Virus record (IMG/VR): IMGVR_UViG_3300036829_000107
Location: 1-40,368 of that record
Source of the DNA: a virus
Direction: 5' to 3' (one strand)
DNA length: 40,368 nucleotides
Under the pieces are notes generated by a model, which was not told the origin of the DNA, did not search any database, and saw only the letters and a list, made by a program, of their open reading frames with translations. The first letter of the stretch is position 1, and every line of letters begins with the position of its first letter. The position numbers and the translations under genes are program-made. Below are positions 6,732-12,642 of this stretch, one piece after another.

Positions 6732-7012
6732 ACGTCGCGGTACTGCCGGCCGTACCTGACGGCGGTCACCTGGTCATTCGGTCCCAACACGTCGCCCGAT
6801 CCATGATCGGAACTGCGGTGCATCAGCAGGAATGCCGGCCGCCATCCGGTGGTCACACCTACGGTGCCGGTGCGCACGTACTCATCGTTCTTGACCTTGA
6901 TGCGATCACCCGAGTTGAACCAGCGGACGAACGCGGGCGCTAGCTCGGACGCGTCGAACTTGTCGCCATACTGGGCGCGCTTGCGTGCCACGAACTCGTC
7001 ATACCTTGACAT
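6728..7012 (-). CDS. Hypothetical protein, 94 aa
   Basis: I chose ATG 7012 because CAGGAAGAAGATC precedes it; the frame is open further upstream into the stem-loop element. The product starts MSRYDEFVARKRAQYGDKF and has a beta-like centre (GDRIKVKNDEYVRTGTVGVTTGWRP) resembling a small SH3-type barrel. This recalls phage proteins with KOW-like strands, but no confident family exists. It is bounded on both sides by identical type B elements. Confidence 0.7.
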   Translation of the reverse strand: MSRYDEFVARKRAQYGDKFDASELAPAFVRWFNSGDRIKVKNDEYVRTGTVGVTTGWRPAFLLMHRSSDHGSGDVLGPNDQVTAVRYGRQYRDV

Positions 7013-7030
7013 GATCTTCTTCCTGTCTGT

Positions 7031-7091
7031 GATGGGCTGAACCGCCCGCGGCACGGCTGGACCTAGTCCAGCCGGCCGCTCGATGGTTCAG
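7031..7091 (-). repeat. Intercistronic stem-loop element, type B copy 4
   Basis: Identical over 61 bases to copy 3, including the CGGCTGGAC/GTCCAGCCG inner stem. The TGA of the 7088-7486 gene lies in the outer arm. Exact identity between two copies flanking one gene suggests recent duplication or conversion. Confidence 0.8.
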
Positions 7092-7486
7092 TACGTCCGG
7101 ACCGACCCGCCGGCAGCGAAGTCGTAGATCGCTAGCTCATCGTGCGAGCGAGCGAGCGCTAGCGCTCGCTCGCGGTCGTGCACCAGCGTCGGCATGTCGA
7201 GGTAGATCCGGCCGTCGGCCGGGTCGCGCCATCCGCCTAGCAGAGCGCCAGGCACGGCCAGCGCGGCCTCGTTCGTGATCATGTAGCTCATGATCGTTCC
7301 GGGGGTGACCTCGGCGTAGATCCGCTCGTGCTCCGGGTTGACCGAGACGGCGTAGCCGTCGGTCACGTCATCCAGCGTCGCGGGGTCAATGGTGAAACCA
7401 CCATCGGCCACCGTGACGCGCTGCGCTAGCTCGGTCAACCGCGCGTCCACTTGCAGGAGCGCGTCGACCTCGTGTGCGGTTGTCAT
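7088..7486 (-). CDS. Hypothetical protein, 132 aa
   Basis: Starts at ATG 7486 with GAGAGAAGAAGATC upstream. The product is mixed alpha/beta with many Asp, Ala and Val residues. Its central part (IYAEVTPGTIMSYMITNEAAL) could be a short membrane-associated or core segment, although it is not hydrophobic enough for a clear span. No family is recognised. It is cotranscribed with its neighbours by position, with structured spacers on both sides. Confidence 0.7.
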   Translation of the reverse strand: MTTAHEVDALLQVDARLTELAQRVTVADGGFTIDPATLDDVTDGYAVSVNPEHERIYAEVTPGTIMSYMITNEAALAVPGALLGGWRDPADGRIYLDMPTLVHDRERALALARSHDELAIYDFAAGGSVRTY

Positions 7487-7510
7487 GATCTTCTTCTCTC
7501 ACTGGTAGAG

Positions 7511-7572
7511 CTGGGCTGAACCGCCCGCGCGCGGCTGGCGCTTGCGCTCCAGCCGCACGCTCGGTCGTTCAG
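7511..7572 (-). repeat. Intercistronic stem-loop element, type B copy 5
   Basis: The inner stem GCGGCTGG/CCAGCCGC has a longer loop that can itself pair (GCGC/GCGC). The outer arms are the diverged CTGAACC and CGTTCAG. The TGA of the 43-aa gene at 7569-7700 is embedded in the element. Confidence 0.7.
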
Positions 7573-7700
7573 TTCTCCTCGGTCGTGCACTCCTTGTCGG
7601 TGCTCTCCTTGGCCGCCTCAGCGGCCGCTAGCGCGGCCTCGCGGCGCTTGCGCGCCGCCTCGTCCGCGAGCGTCCGTTGCGCGTCCCAGTAGATGCGCAT
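7569..7700 (-). CDS. Small helical protein, 43 aa
   Basis: A short frame starting at ATG 7700 with GAGAGG just upstream; a second in-frame ATG lies at 7712. The product begins MRIYWDAQRTLADEAARKRR and continues as an Ala/Glu/Lys-rich helix with coiled-coil character. The stop codon falls in the outer arm of the type B element, as for its neighbours, which supports it being a real gene. Function unknown. Confidence 0.6.
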   Translation of the reverse strand: MRIYWDAQRTLADEAARKRREAALAAAEAAKESTDKECTTEEN

Positions 7701-7729
7701 CAGACCTCTCATTGATCAACTACCCTTCC

Positions 7730-7756
7730 GGGCCGCGGGCTCGATGCCCGCGGCCC
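7730..7756. repeat. Intercistronic hairpin
   Basis: Perfect 11-bp arms GGGCCGCGGGC and GCCCGCGGCCC surround the loop TCGAT, between the 43-aa gene and the membrane protein gene. No T-tract follows on the minus strand, so it is more like the structured spacers than a terminator. Confidence 0.65.
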
Positions 7757-7762
7757 TACGCC

Positions 7763-8008
7763 CTACGCCTTGATCAGGCTGCGCGTGACCGGCAGGATGA
7801 TGCCGGTCGACACGCTCCATGGAACCCGAGCTAGCAGCTCCGTGACCTCGTCCCGCGACGGGCCGGGGTCCGGCACTCCTTCGTGGTCGAACAACTCGCC
7901 CGCCGCGCCACCGGCCGACGCTGACATCATGATCACTACCGTGAATGCGAACGACGTCCGCATCACGAAGATGATCAACCTGGCAGCGACTAGATGTACG
8001 GTGCTCAT
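7763..8008 (-). CDS. Small membrane protein, 81 aa
   Basis: I chose ATG 8008, preceded by AGGAAGACGATC. Residues about 5-30 (VHLVAARLIIFVMRTSFAFTV onward) form a hydrophobic span. A second weaker hydrophobic stretch is near the C terminus. The middle is acidic and proline-rich (PDPGPSRDEVTELLA). It could act at the membrane in early infection or exclusion, but nothing specific is recognisable. Confidence 0.65.
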   Translation of the reverse strand: MSTVHLVAARLIIFVMRTSFAFTVVIMMSASAGGAAGELFDHEGVPDPGPSRDEVTELLARVPWSVSTGIILPVTRSLIKA

Positions 8009-8057
8009 GATCGTCTTCCTAACCTCGACTTGCCTGACCCTGAGTGAGCCACTGCCA

Positions 8058-8077
8058 GGCACGGCTCACGCCGTGCC
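8058..8077. repeat. Intercistronic hairpin
   Basis: GGCACGGC and GCCGTGCC form an 8-bp stem around TCAC in the spacer between 8008 and 8091. It occupies the place that type B elements take between other left-arm genes. Confidence 0.6.
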
Positions 8078-8090
8078 CTGCAGAGTGCCC

Positions 8091-8255
8091 TCAGATCCAG
8101 CCCTTGACTTGAGCGACGCCGCCGAGCATGCCTAGCAGCACCGCGGTGAATGGCAGCGCACGCAGCCACCGCTCCATGCGCACCCGACGGGACTCCTTCT
8201 CGGCGTCGGTGTCGACGTCGGCCAGGAAGTCTCCCATGATCAGGTTCGTGTTCAT
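8091..8255 (-). CDS. Small membrane-anchored protein, 54 aa
   Basis: A short frame starting at ATG 8255, with GAGAGAAGAAGATC upstream, identical to the leader of the 7088-7486 gene. The product starts MNTNLIMGDFLADVDTDAEK. Residues about 32-50 (RALPFTAVLLGMLGGVAQV) are hydrophobic and could span the membrane, preceded by Arg-rich residues (RRVRMERWLR). Function unknown. It forms a pair with the neighbouring small membrane protein at 7763-8008. Confidence 0.65.
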   Translation of the reverse strand: MNTNLIMGDFLADVDTDAEKESRRVRMERWLRALPFTAVLLGMLGGVAQVKGWI

Positions 8256-8280
8256 GATCTTCTTCTCTCACTGGTAGTGC

Positions 8281-8341
8281 TGGACTAAACCGTCCGTTAC
8301 GGGCAGGCCCACGAGGGGCCTGCCCGACGCGCGCGGTTCAG
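8281..8341 (-). repeat. Intercistronic stem-loop element, type B copy 6
   Basis: A diverged copy with an 11-bp inner stem CGGGCAGGCCC/GGGCCTGCCCG (8300-8310 and 8316-8326) around ACGAG. The outer arm ends in GGTTCAG and contains the TGA of the 8338-8508 gene. Confidence 0.7.
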
Positions 8342-8508
8342 CGCGGAGCGTGCCACGGGGTGGTCGACTCCACGGTGAGGTCGTCGATCATGTGGGCCCG
8401 GATGAGCTGGTAGGCCACCTGATCAACTACGAACTCCTGTGCGGACACCATGCGCTCCGCCCGTAGCCGGTCGGCGGCGGGCAGGGACGAGGTCAGTACA
8501 GTGCTCAT
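8338..8508 (-). CDS. Hypothetical protein, 56 aa
   Basis: A short frame starting at ATG 8508 with a strong GAGGAG upstream and TGATC next to the start. The product begins MSTVLTSSLPAADRLRAERM and is mostly helical, with no signal peptide or motif. It is the first gene after the parS-containing gap, so it may head the left-arm transcript. A longer frame on the same strand in another phase (8423-8617) overlaps it but has a poor ribosome binding site. Confidence 0.62.
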   Translation of the reverse strand: MSTVLTSSLPAADRLRAERMVSAQEFVVDQVAYQLIRAHMIDDLTVESTTPWHAPR

Positions 8509-8531
8509 GATCATTACTCCTCATGTAGATG

Positions 8532-8593
8532 GATCTTGTGATCCGCTCTGGCCATGTTTCACGTGAAACATGGCCACGGCGCATCGCAAGATC
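8532..8593. promoter_or_regulatory. parS-like centromere palindrome within a 62-bp dyad
   Basis: The centre contains TGTTTCACGTGAAACA at 8555-8570, the chromosomal parS consensus bound by host ParB (established for Bacillus and Streptomyces). The perfect palindrome extends over 28 bases (8549-8576). A wider set of paired arms, GATCTTG at 8532 and CAAGATC ending at 8593, is centred on the same point with few mismatches. No ParA or ParB gene is seen in the window, so host ParB would be the binder. Confidence 0.8.
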
Positions 8594-8727
8594 AACTAAT
8601 TTTCCGCCACCCATCACCGGGACCAGCGGGACGCAACTCGGCGGGTCGCTTCGTAGGGCTTAGCTACCGGTTGACGCCGCGGCTCCCAAGGTCTGCCGCC
8701 GACTATGACTACGCGCGTGAGCGCGGG

Positions 8728-8744
8728 TGATCTTTCAAAGATCA
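8728..8744. repeat. Palindrome TGATCTTT-C-AAAGATCA
   Basis: 8-bp arms surround a single base, with a GATC in each arm. It lies in the gene-poor gap between parS and the TGATCA cluster and may be another protein-binding site of the same series. Confidence 0.5.
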
Positions 8745-8838
8745 AGTGCACCGCCGGCTCGCGCGCTCGCGCGCGCGGCCCCGCGGGCCCTTCCCGTTCC
8801 ACCCTTTCGGGCTTGCCCTAAGCTTACAGGCCGTTCCA

Positions 8839-9014
8839 TGATCAAGATATAGGCCAAATGGGTGATGTTGCATTCGTCCAATGATCTACAGTGATCAACA
8901 ATGTTGATCACTCGTGATCACCTGCTTGATCATGTCCAGTCCTGGACATGATCAACATAGGTGGACACCTTGTCGATCATGACCCCCCTTGGTCAAGATC
9001 AACAAGGTTGATCA
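8839..9014. repeat. Cluster of TGATCA sites with a 30-bp palindrome
   Basis: TGATCA occurs at 8839, 8892, 8905, 8915, 8927, 8949 and 9009, with further GATC variants at 8882, 8974 and 8996. Positions 8926-8955 form a palindrome with perfect 14-bp arms (starting TTGATCATGTCC) around TC, including two of the sites. Several spacings are near 10-13 bp, one helical turn. This suggests cooperative binding of a repressor, initiator or architectural protein. Confidence 0.65.
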
Positions 9015-9094
9015 TGGCAAGGGTTATAGCAAGAATCGTATCTGCGGGAGATTTCCAGAAATGACTTTAGTTGATCTTGATATGTTTTTTTGTA

Positions 9095-10024
9095 TTATTT
9101 TTGAGAGTGATTCCTGAGGTAGCCCGCTGCCTGTTCGAGAATCTGGGGTTCGTCCTGGCCTGCGGCCAGCATTCTGTTGCAGTCTCCGCAGAGAAGGCCA
9201 CGAACGCGTTCCGTGCGATGGCAGTGGTCGACCTGTAGTGGTTCCTCGTGTTTCGCGCAGATCATGCACAGTCCGCCTTGGTCCGTGGACATGCGCTCGA
9301 ATTGCGTCCACATCAAGAGACCACTGGGGTGGGGCCCGTGTCCTGGCTGGCAGTACAGCGCAGGTGCGCCTGACTGCCCGGTCGGCAGTATCGGCGATCC
9401 GCACCAACATCGGCTGGGACGCGCTGTTATGGCCTGCTGCCAGAGCTGCACTGCACGTTGCTTACTTACTCCTATACGTCGCCCAATCTCCTTGAACACC
9501 ATGCCTTCATTGCGCCAAGTGACGATCTGTTCGTAGCGGCGCGTGGCGTCGTTGGACACAGCTAGCGCGGGCATCATGACGATCGTCGGAAGACTGGGTA
9601 TATCGCGCTCGGTGCGCAAGTACTGCGCACCCCTGCGCAGTACCAATTGGTCATCATGAGCGTGCCCTAGAAGCAAATTGCAGTCGTTGCACAGCAGTTC
9701 GCGGGCATCGCCAGACGCGTGGCAGTGGTCGACACAAAGACGACGCCCGTTCTCCGGCTGCTTACAGATCGAGCACTGCCTACCGTGCGTGGCGGCCAGT
9801 TCGGCGTACTGTTCGCGGGCGGCGTTACGTCCCTTGCGGCAGTTACCGCACACTGGCTTCTTGGCAGTAGAGCTGCACGTGGATCCACACTGCGTGCAGT
9901 GGACGTCTCGTCGGACGCGGACGATGCGGCGATAGTGTCCTGGCGAGCAGTACTCACGTGGCCGGCCGGCGCCCGGGTGTTCGGGGAGCGGTGCGCCGCA
10001 CCAGCACGTTCGAGGCTGGGGCAT
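9095..10024 (-). CDS. Tandem Endonuclease VII-type protein
   Basis: ATG 10024 is chosen, with AGG seven bases upstream; a TTG at 10039 is possible. The 309-aa product contains two recombination endonuclease VII-like cores. Core 1 has C84-x2-C87, DHCH at 99-102 and C112-x2-C115. Core 2 has C253-x2-C256, DHCH at 266-269 and C279-x2-C282. Each core is preceded by a CWCG...YCxPGH zinc-like module (7-30 and 206-229), so the whole unit looks duplicated. A helix-turn-helix (about 171-195, VFKEIGRRIGVSKQRAVQLW) separates the halves. Endonuclease VII resolves branched DNA before packaging. The 3' end is AT-richer than its neighbours. Confidence 0.85.
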   Translation of the reverse strand: MPQPRTCWCGAPLPEHPGAGRPREYCSPGHYRRIVRVRRDVHCTQCGSTCSSTAKKPVCGNCRKGRNAAREQYAELAATHGRQCSICKQPENGRRLCVDHCHASGDARELLCNDCNLLLGHAHDDQLVLRRGAQYLRTERDIPSLPTIVMMPALAVSNDATRRYEQIVTWRNEGMVFKEIGRRIGVSKQRAVQLWQQAITARPSRCWCGSPILPTGQSGAPALYCQPGHGPHPSGLLMWTQFERMSTDQGGLCMICAKHEEPLQVDHCHRTERVRGLLCGDCNRMLAAGQDEPQILEQAAGYLRNHSQK

Positions 10025-10037
10025 GTGGCAGCCTAGC

Positions 10038-10077
10038 AAAAAAAAGAACGCGCCCCCGTTCCACCGGGGGCGCGTTC
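10038..10077 (-). terminator. Intrinsic terminator on the minus strand
   Basis: Perfect 13-bp arms (10046-10058 and 10065-10077) around a 6-base loop, followed on the minus strand by eight T residues (10038-10045). It ends the accessory operon (12592 to 10183) before the Endonuclease VII gene. Confidence 0.92.
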
Positions 10078-10182
10078 GTCGTGCGGGTCGTGCTAGCGGA
10101 CTACGACCGCGACCCTAGCACATAAGGAATGGGCCCCCGCCGATAGCGAGGACCCATCCCGACCCCCGGCGAGGAGGCTAGC

Positions 10183-10515
10183 TCACCGCCGCCCCGACCA
10201 CCAGGCCTGCGACCGAGGCCCGTCCGGCCCCGCCGGCGGCGGCCACGGTTCCGGCCCAGGTCGAGGCGGTGCGAGAGGTCGCGGAGGCGGCACCGGGCGC
10301 GGTGGCGCGGAGTCCTTCCATGCCCACACCGCGAGCGCGCCCACCAGCAACAACGCCAGCACCACGAACGACGCGCTCCAGCCCAGGTAATGCGCGAATC
10401 GGTACCCGAGCGCCAACGCGGGCCCGCCCACGAAAATGAGCACCAGCATTCCCAGCAGCTCAGATCCCGTCCAGCACGAGCAGTGGCAGGAATGCCGGTG
10501 ACGGCGGCGCGCCAT
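10183..10515 (-). CDS. Proline-rich membrane protein, 110 aa
   Basis: The start at ATG 10515 overlaps the stop of the lipoprotein gene as TGATG; GTG 10518 is an alternative. The N terminus is rich in His, Cys and Arg (RRRHRHSCHCSC). Two hydrophobic segments follow: about 18-38 (SELLGMLVLIFVGGPALALGY) and about 46-66. The last 40 residues are a Pro/Arg tail. It is the last gene of the accessory operon, immediately before the terminator. The role is probably at the membrane together with the lipoprotein; function unknown. Confidence 0.7.
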   Translation of the reverse strand: MARRRHRHSCHCSCWTGSELLGMLVLIFVGGPALALGYRFAHYLGWSASFVVLALLLVGALAVWAWKDSAPPRPVPPPRPLAPPRPGPEPWPPPAGPDGPRSQAWWSGRR

Positions 10516-11180
10516 CACTTGCCCGACTTGAACGACGAACCGCCCGAGGACTTAAAGCCGCCCCCGGACGAGTACGACCCCACCGACGACGACGACATCG
10601 AGCGAGCCGCGGGTGGCGGGGGTGGTGGCGCCGGAGCCGCGAAGGTGCGCCCCGGCGCGGGCGAGTTCAGCGAACGAGAGGGCAGCGGCGTACCCGCTGC
10701 CTTGGCGCCGGGCGCCCCGAAGCCGCCGCGTTGAATGGCGGGATTGCGCTGCACGGTGGATAGCGACGGCACCCGGACGTCGGACGCCTTCACTCCGGCC
10801 GGCGCCCGGTCCGGAAAGCGACCGCGGTCGATGTGGATGGTCGATACCCGGGCGGGCCGCGTGGTCACGTAGGTGGTGCCCACCGGGTAGCCGACGTACA
10901 CCACATCGGTGTAGGGGTCACTCGCCAGGTAGGAGTGGTAGCGCCACCCGTAGCCGGCGTTCATCGCGCCATCCCCGATCGGGCAGTACGCGTCCGGCAC
11001 TCGAATGCCGTGCTGATCGACGCACAGCGCGGAGGCGTACATGTTGTCGTCGTAGCTAGCTGGCCGTGGCTGGTAGTGGTTACTGTTGCCGCACGCCGAC
11101 AGCGCGAACGCGGTGGCGACCGCGAGCAGCGCGAGTAGCGGTGAGCCGCGGGTGGGCGTCACTGGCTGGGGCTTCGTCAT
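10515..11180 (-). CDS. Lipoprotein with serine/glycine-rich C terminus
   Basis: ATG 11180 is chosen with AAGGAG seven bases upstream; the frame is open earlier but lacks a signal. The 221-aa product has a basic N terminus, a hydrophobic core (LLALLAVATAFALSAC) and a lipobox LSAC with C at about residue 29, so it should be lipid-anchored outside the membrane. A Tyr/Asp-rich middle part (about 35-100) is followed by low-complexity Pro, Ser and Gly segments. Overlaps on both sides place it in the accessory operon. Phage lipoproteins can act in superinfection exclusion; that is inference here. Confidence 0.78.
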   Translation of the reverse strand: MTKPQPVTPTRGSPLLALLAVATAFALSACGNSNHYQPRPASYDDNMYASALCVDQHGIRVPDAYCPIGDGAMNAGYGWRYHSYLASDPYTDVVYVGYPVGTTYVTTRPARVSTIHIDRGRFPDRAPAGVKASDVRVPSLSTVQRNPAIQRGGFGAPGAKAAGTPLPSRSLNSPAPGRTFAAPAPPPPPPAARSMSSSSVGSYSSGGGFKSSGGSSFKSGK

Positions 11181-11533
11181 GACGTGGTCTCCTTGTTGTT
11201 CTTGTCGAAGGCGTGTAGTCGAGCAACCTTGGTCGCGTTGCCGGGCGTGCGGTAGGGCGCCGTGCGGTATTCGCCGCACGAGCAGTCGACCTGCCACATC
11301 CCGTTCTTGCCGCCGGGGTAGCGCAGCTGGTACGGCTCGCCGGGCGTGTGGTGTACGCCGCCCAGCAGCCCGATCTCGTGCCGGGCCCAACTGAGCACAT
11401 CGTCGAGGGTGTGATGGTCGTAGCGGTCGAGGGCGAGCAGCTCGGTCAGCACGTGCAGCTGCGCGCGGCGCGCCACGTAGGCGATGAGCGGCTCCTCGGG
11501 CGGGATCTCGTCCGGCACCACGAACTCCTTCAC
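11177..11533 (-). CDS. Hypothetical protein, 118 aa
   Basis: GTG 11533 overlaps the TGA of the upstream mini membrane gene (GTGA), with GGAGG upstream. Its own stop overlaps the lipoprotein start (ATGA). The product has an acidic helical N-terminal half and a C-terminal half with WQVDCSCGEYRTAPYRTPG, where two Cys residues could bind metal. The ATARLHAF-like end resembles small actinobacterial proteins of unknown function. No enzyme signature is visible. Confidence 0.68.
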   Translation of the reverse strand: MKEFVVPDEIPPEEPLIAYVARRAQLHVLTELLALDRYDHHTLDDVLSWARHEIGLLGGVHHTPGEPYQLRYPGGKNGMWQVDCSCGEYRTAPYRTPGNATKVARLHAFDKNNKETTS

Positions 11534-11649
11534 GACTCCTCCACTAGCAGCCAGATCCCCCATATGGACGCGCCGAGCAGCGCGTAGAGCAGCGCTGCCA
11601 ACTTGAGCGATCGCCACAGCTCCTTCCAGAACGCGACCCAGCGCGTCAT
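11530..11649 (-). CDS. Mini membrane protein, 39 aa
   Basis: ATG 11649 overlaps the upstream stop as TGATG, and the stop overlaps the next start. The product is a basic amphipathic N terminus followed by one membrane span at about residues 15-36 (LKLAALLYALLGASIWGIWLL) and a Glu-Glu end. The size recalls small phage membrane effectors, but a holin role is unlikely without an endolysin neighbour. Confidence 0.65.
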   Translation of the reverse strand: MTRWVAFWKELWRSLKLAALLYALLGASIWGIWLLVEES

Positions 11650-11885
11650 CACGACCGCTCCGCCCACTCGATCAGCGACCGGCCCTCGTCGGTGACGCGC
11701 AGCGTGATGAGCGCGCGCGGGTCCGGGCGGTACCACTCGATGAAGCCGCGTTCGAGCAGCACGCGCCGCGTCGACTTCGCCATCACCGACTCATCGACAT
11801 AGGGCTCCGAGGCGACGATGGTCAGCCCGCGCTTCATCGGCGCGGACAGTCGCTCCCACATCGCGGCACAGACTCGGTCGTTCAC
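11649..11885 (-). CDS. Winged-helix-like small protein, 78 aa
   Basis: GTG 11885 overlaps the stop of the upstream gene. The product contains a helix pair and then a wing-like part, LLERGFIEWYRPDPRALITL followed by RVTDEGRSLIEW, the pattern of MarR-like winged helices (recognition helix, beta hairpin with RVTDEGR). It could be a compact regulator of the operon. The family is not certain because only the core is present. Confidence 0.65.
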   Translation of the reverse strand: MNDRVCAAMWERLSAPMKRGLTIVASEPYVDESVMAKSTRRVLLERGFIEWYRPDPRALITLRVTDEGRSLIEWAERS

Positions 11886-12592
11886 GACTCCGTCCGATCG
11901 AACGCCGTCGGCGCGAACGGTCCGGTGAGCGGCGGTCCGGTGCGCCACTTCGCCCGGCAGCCGCAGCTCTTGGTGTCGCCGCTGCGCAGCCGGCGGGTGC
12001 TCACGCGCCGCACGCGACCGCAGCGGCAGCTGCACAGCGCTTGTCCGTCGTTCGGCTCCCCGATCACCGTCCACCACTCGAACGTCTCGCCCACCTTCGG
12101 CTCCGTCACCGGCGCGTGAGCGCTGTACTCGCACTCCCCGCACGAGACGGTCTGGCCGCGGCGCAGGTTCTGGCTGCGGACTCGCCGCTGCGTGCCGCAA
12201 TCGCAACGGCACAGCATGGTGGCGTAGCCGTCCTCGGGCGTGGTCTCGGTGGAGAGCAGCGTCCAGTGCCCGTAGCGGTCGCCGGCCGTCATCTCGGTGC
12301 GCGGCTGACGCTGTCCGGGGCGTTGGTGGGTCGCTCGCGTGGCGAGGTTGCGCGACGCTTCCGCCTTGATCTTCTCCTCGATCTCGGCCAGCGTCAGTCC
12401 CTCGGTCGCCAGCGCCGCCTCCGCCTCCGCGACATTGCGCGGCCTCGGCTCCGACTTGGGCACCAGTAGGTAGCGCCCGTAGGTCAGCGACGTGGGATCG
12501 CGACGCCGCGACTTCACCAGTAGGTAGCCCTGTCGATCGGCGGCGCGCCGGATCAGGTTCTCGTACGTCTTCTCGGTACTAGTCATGGTCAT
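11882..12592 (-). CDS. Protein with duplicated CxCxCG/SCGxC zinc-like motifs
   Basis: ATG 12592 is chosen because a promoter -10 box ends seven bases before it, suggesting a leaderless message. The 236-aa product begins with a helix and basic strand (ENLIRRAADRQGYLLVKSRR) seen in small actinobacterial proteins. A charged helix follows, then two repeats. Repeat 1 (about 104-154) has CRCDCG and SCGEC. Repeat 2 (about 168-212) has CSCRCG and SCGC. These resemble the GxxFGxWTV...CDCG...SCGC modules of phage proteins linked to AP2/HNH endonucleases, but no nuclease core is present. A DNA- or RNA-binding role is plausible. Confidence 0.75.
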   Translation of the reverse strand: MTMTSTEKTYENLIRRAADRQGYLLVKSRRRDPTSLTYGRYLLVPKSEPRPRNVAEAEAALATEGLTLAEIEEKIKAEASRNLATRATHQRPGQRQPRTEMTAGDRYGHWTLLSTETTPEDGYATMLCRCDCGTQRRVRSQNLRRGQTVSCGECEYSAHAPVTEPKVGETFEWWTVIGEPNDGQALCSCRCGRVRRVSTRRLRSGDTKSCGCRAKWRTGPPLTGPFAPTAFDRTES

Positions 12593-12599
12593 GCCAGTA

Positions 12600-12628
12600 A
12601 CTATACCCGGACGTGAACTAACTCGCAA
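12600..12628 (-). promoter_or_regulatory. Promoter of the accessory operon
   Basis: On the minus strand TTGCGA (12623-12628) and TATAGT (12600-12605) are separated by exactly 17 bases. The ATG at 12592 lies seven bases after the -10 box, where transcription would begin, so the message is probably leaderless. It faces away from the terminase gene. Confidence 0.75.
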
Positions 12629-12642
12629 CTAAGGAGGCCTAG

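Larger units (their letters stand above)
8509..9094. other. Gene-free intergenic region (about 590 bp)
   Basis: No convincing gene is seen. The region holds the parS dyad (8532-8593), a GATC palindrome (8728-8744), a very GC-rich alternating CGCG tract around 8756-8790, a TGATCA cluster (8839-9014) and an AT-rich stretch with T-runs around 9080-9102. The composition shifts sharply from GC-rich to AT-richer at about 8820. It is the longest non-coding stretch in the window and a candidate control, origin or centromere region. Confidence 0.6.

Noticed and set aside
8423-8617. A minus-strand frame that reads through the parS palindrome
   Set aside because: It lacks a good ribosome site and overlaps the well-started 56-aa gene; the site symmetry is better explained as DNA binding. 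A real short gene here cannot be fully excluded.
8614-8802. A 62-codon Arg/Pro-rich minus-strand frame
   Set aside because: It is mostly produced by the CGCG-rich tract, with no ribosome site at a proper distance.
10081-10182. Further inverted repeats (GTGCTAG/CTAGCAC and GGGTCG/CGACCC) before the terminator
   Set aside because: The arms are mutually exclusive and have no T-tract; the strong terminator next to them explains the region.
11530-11649. Holin candidate
   Set aside because: It has only one span, no endolysin lies nearby, and it sits in a leaderless minus-strand accessory operon.
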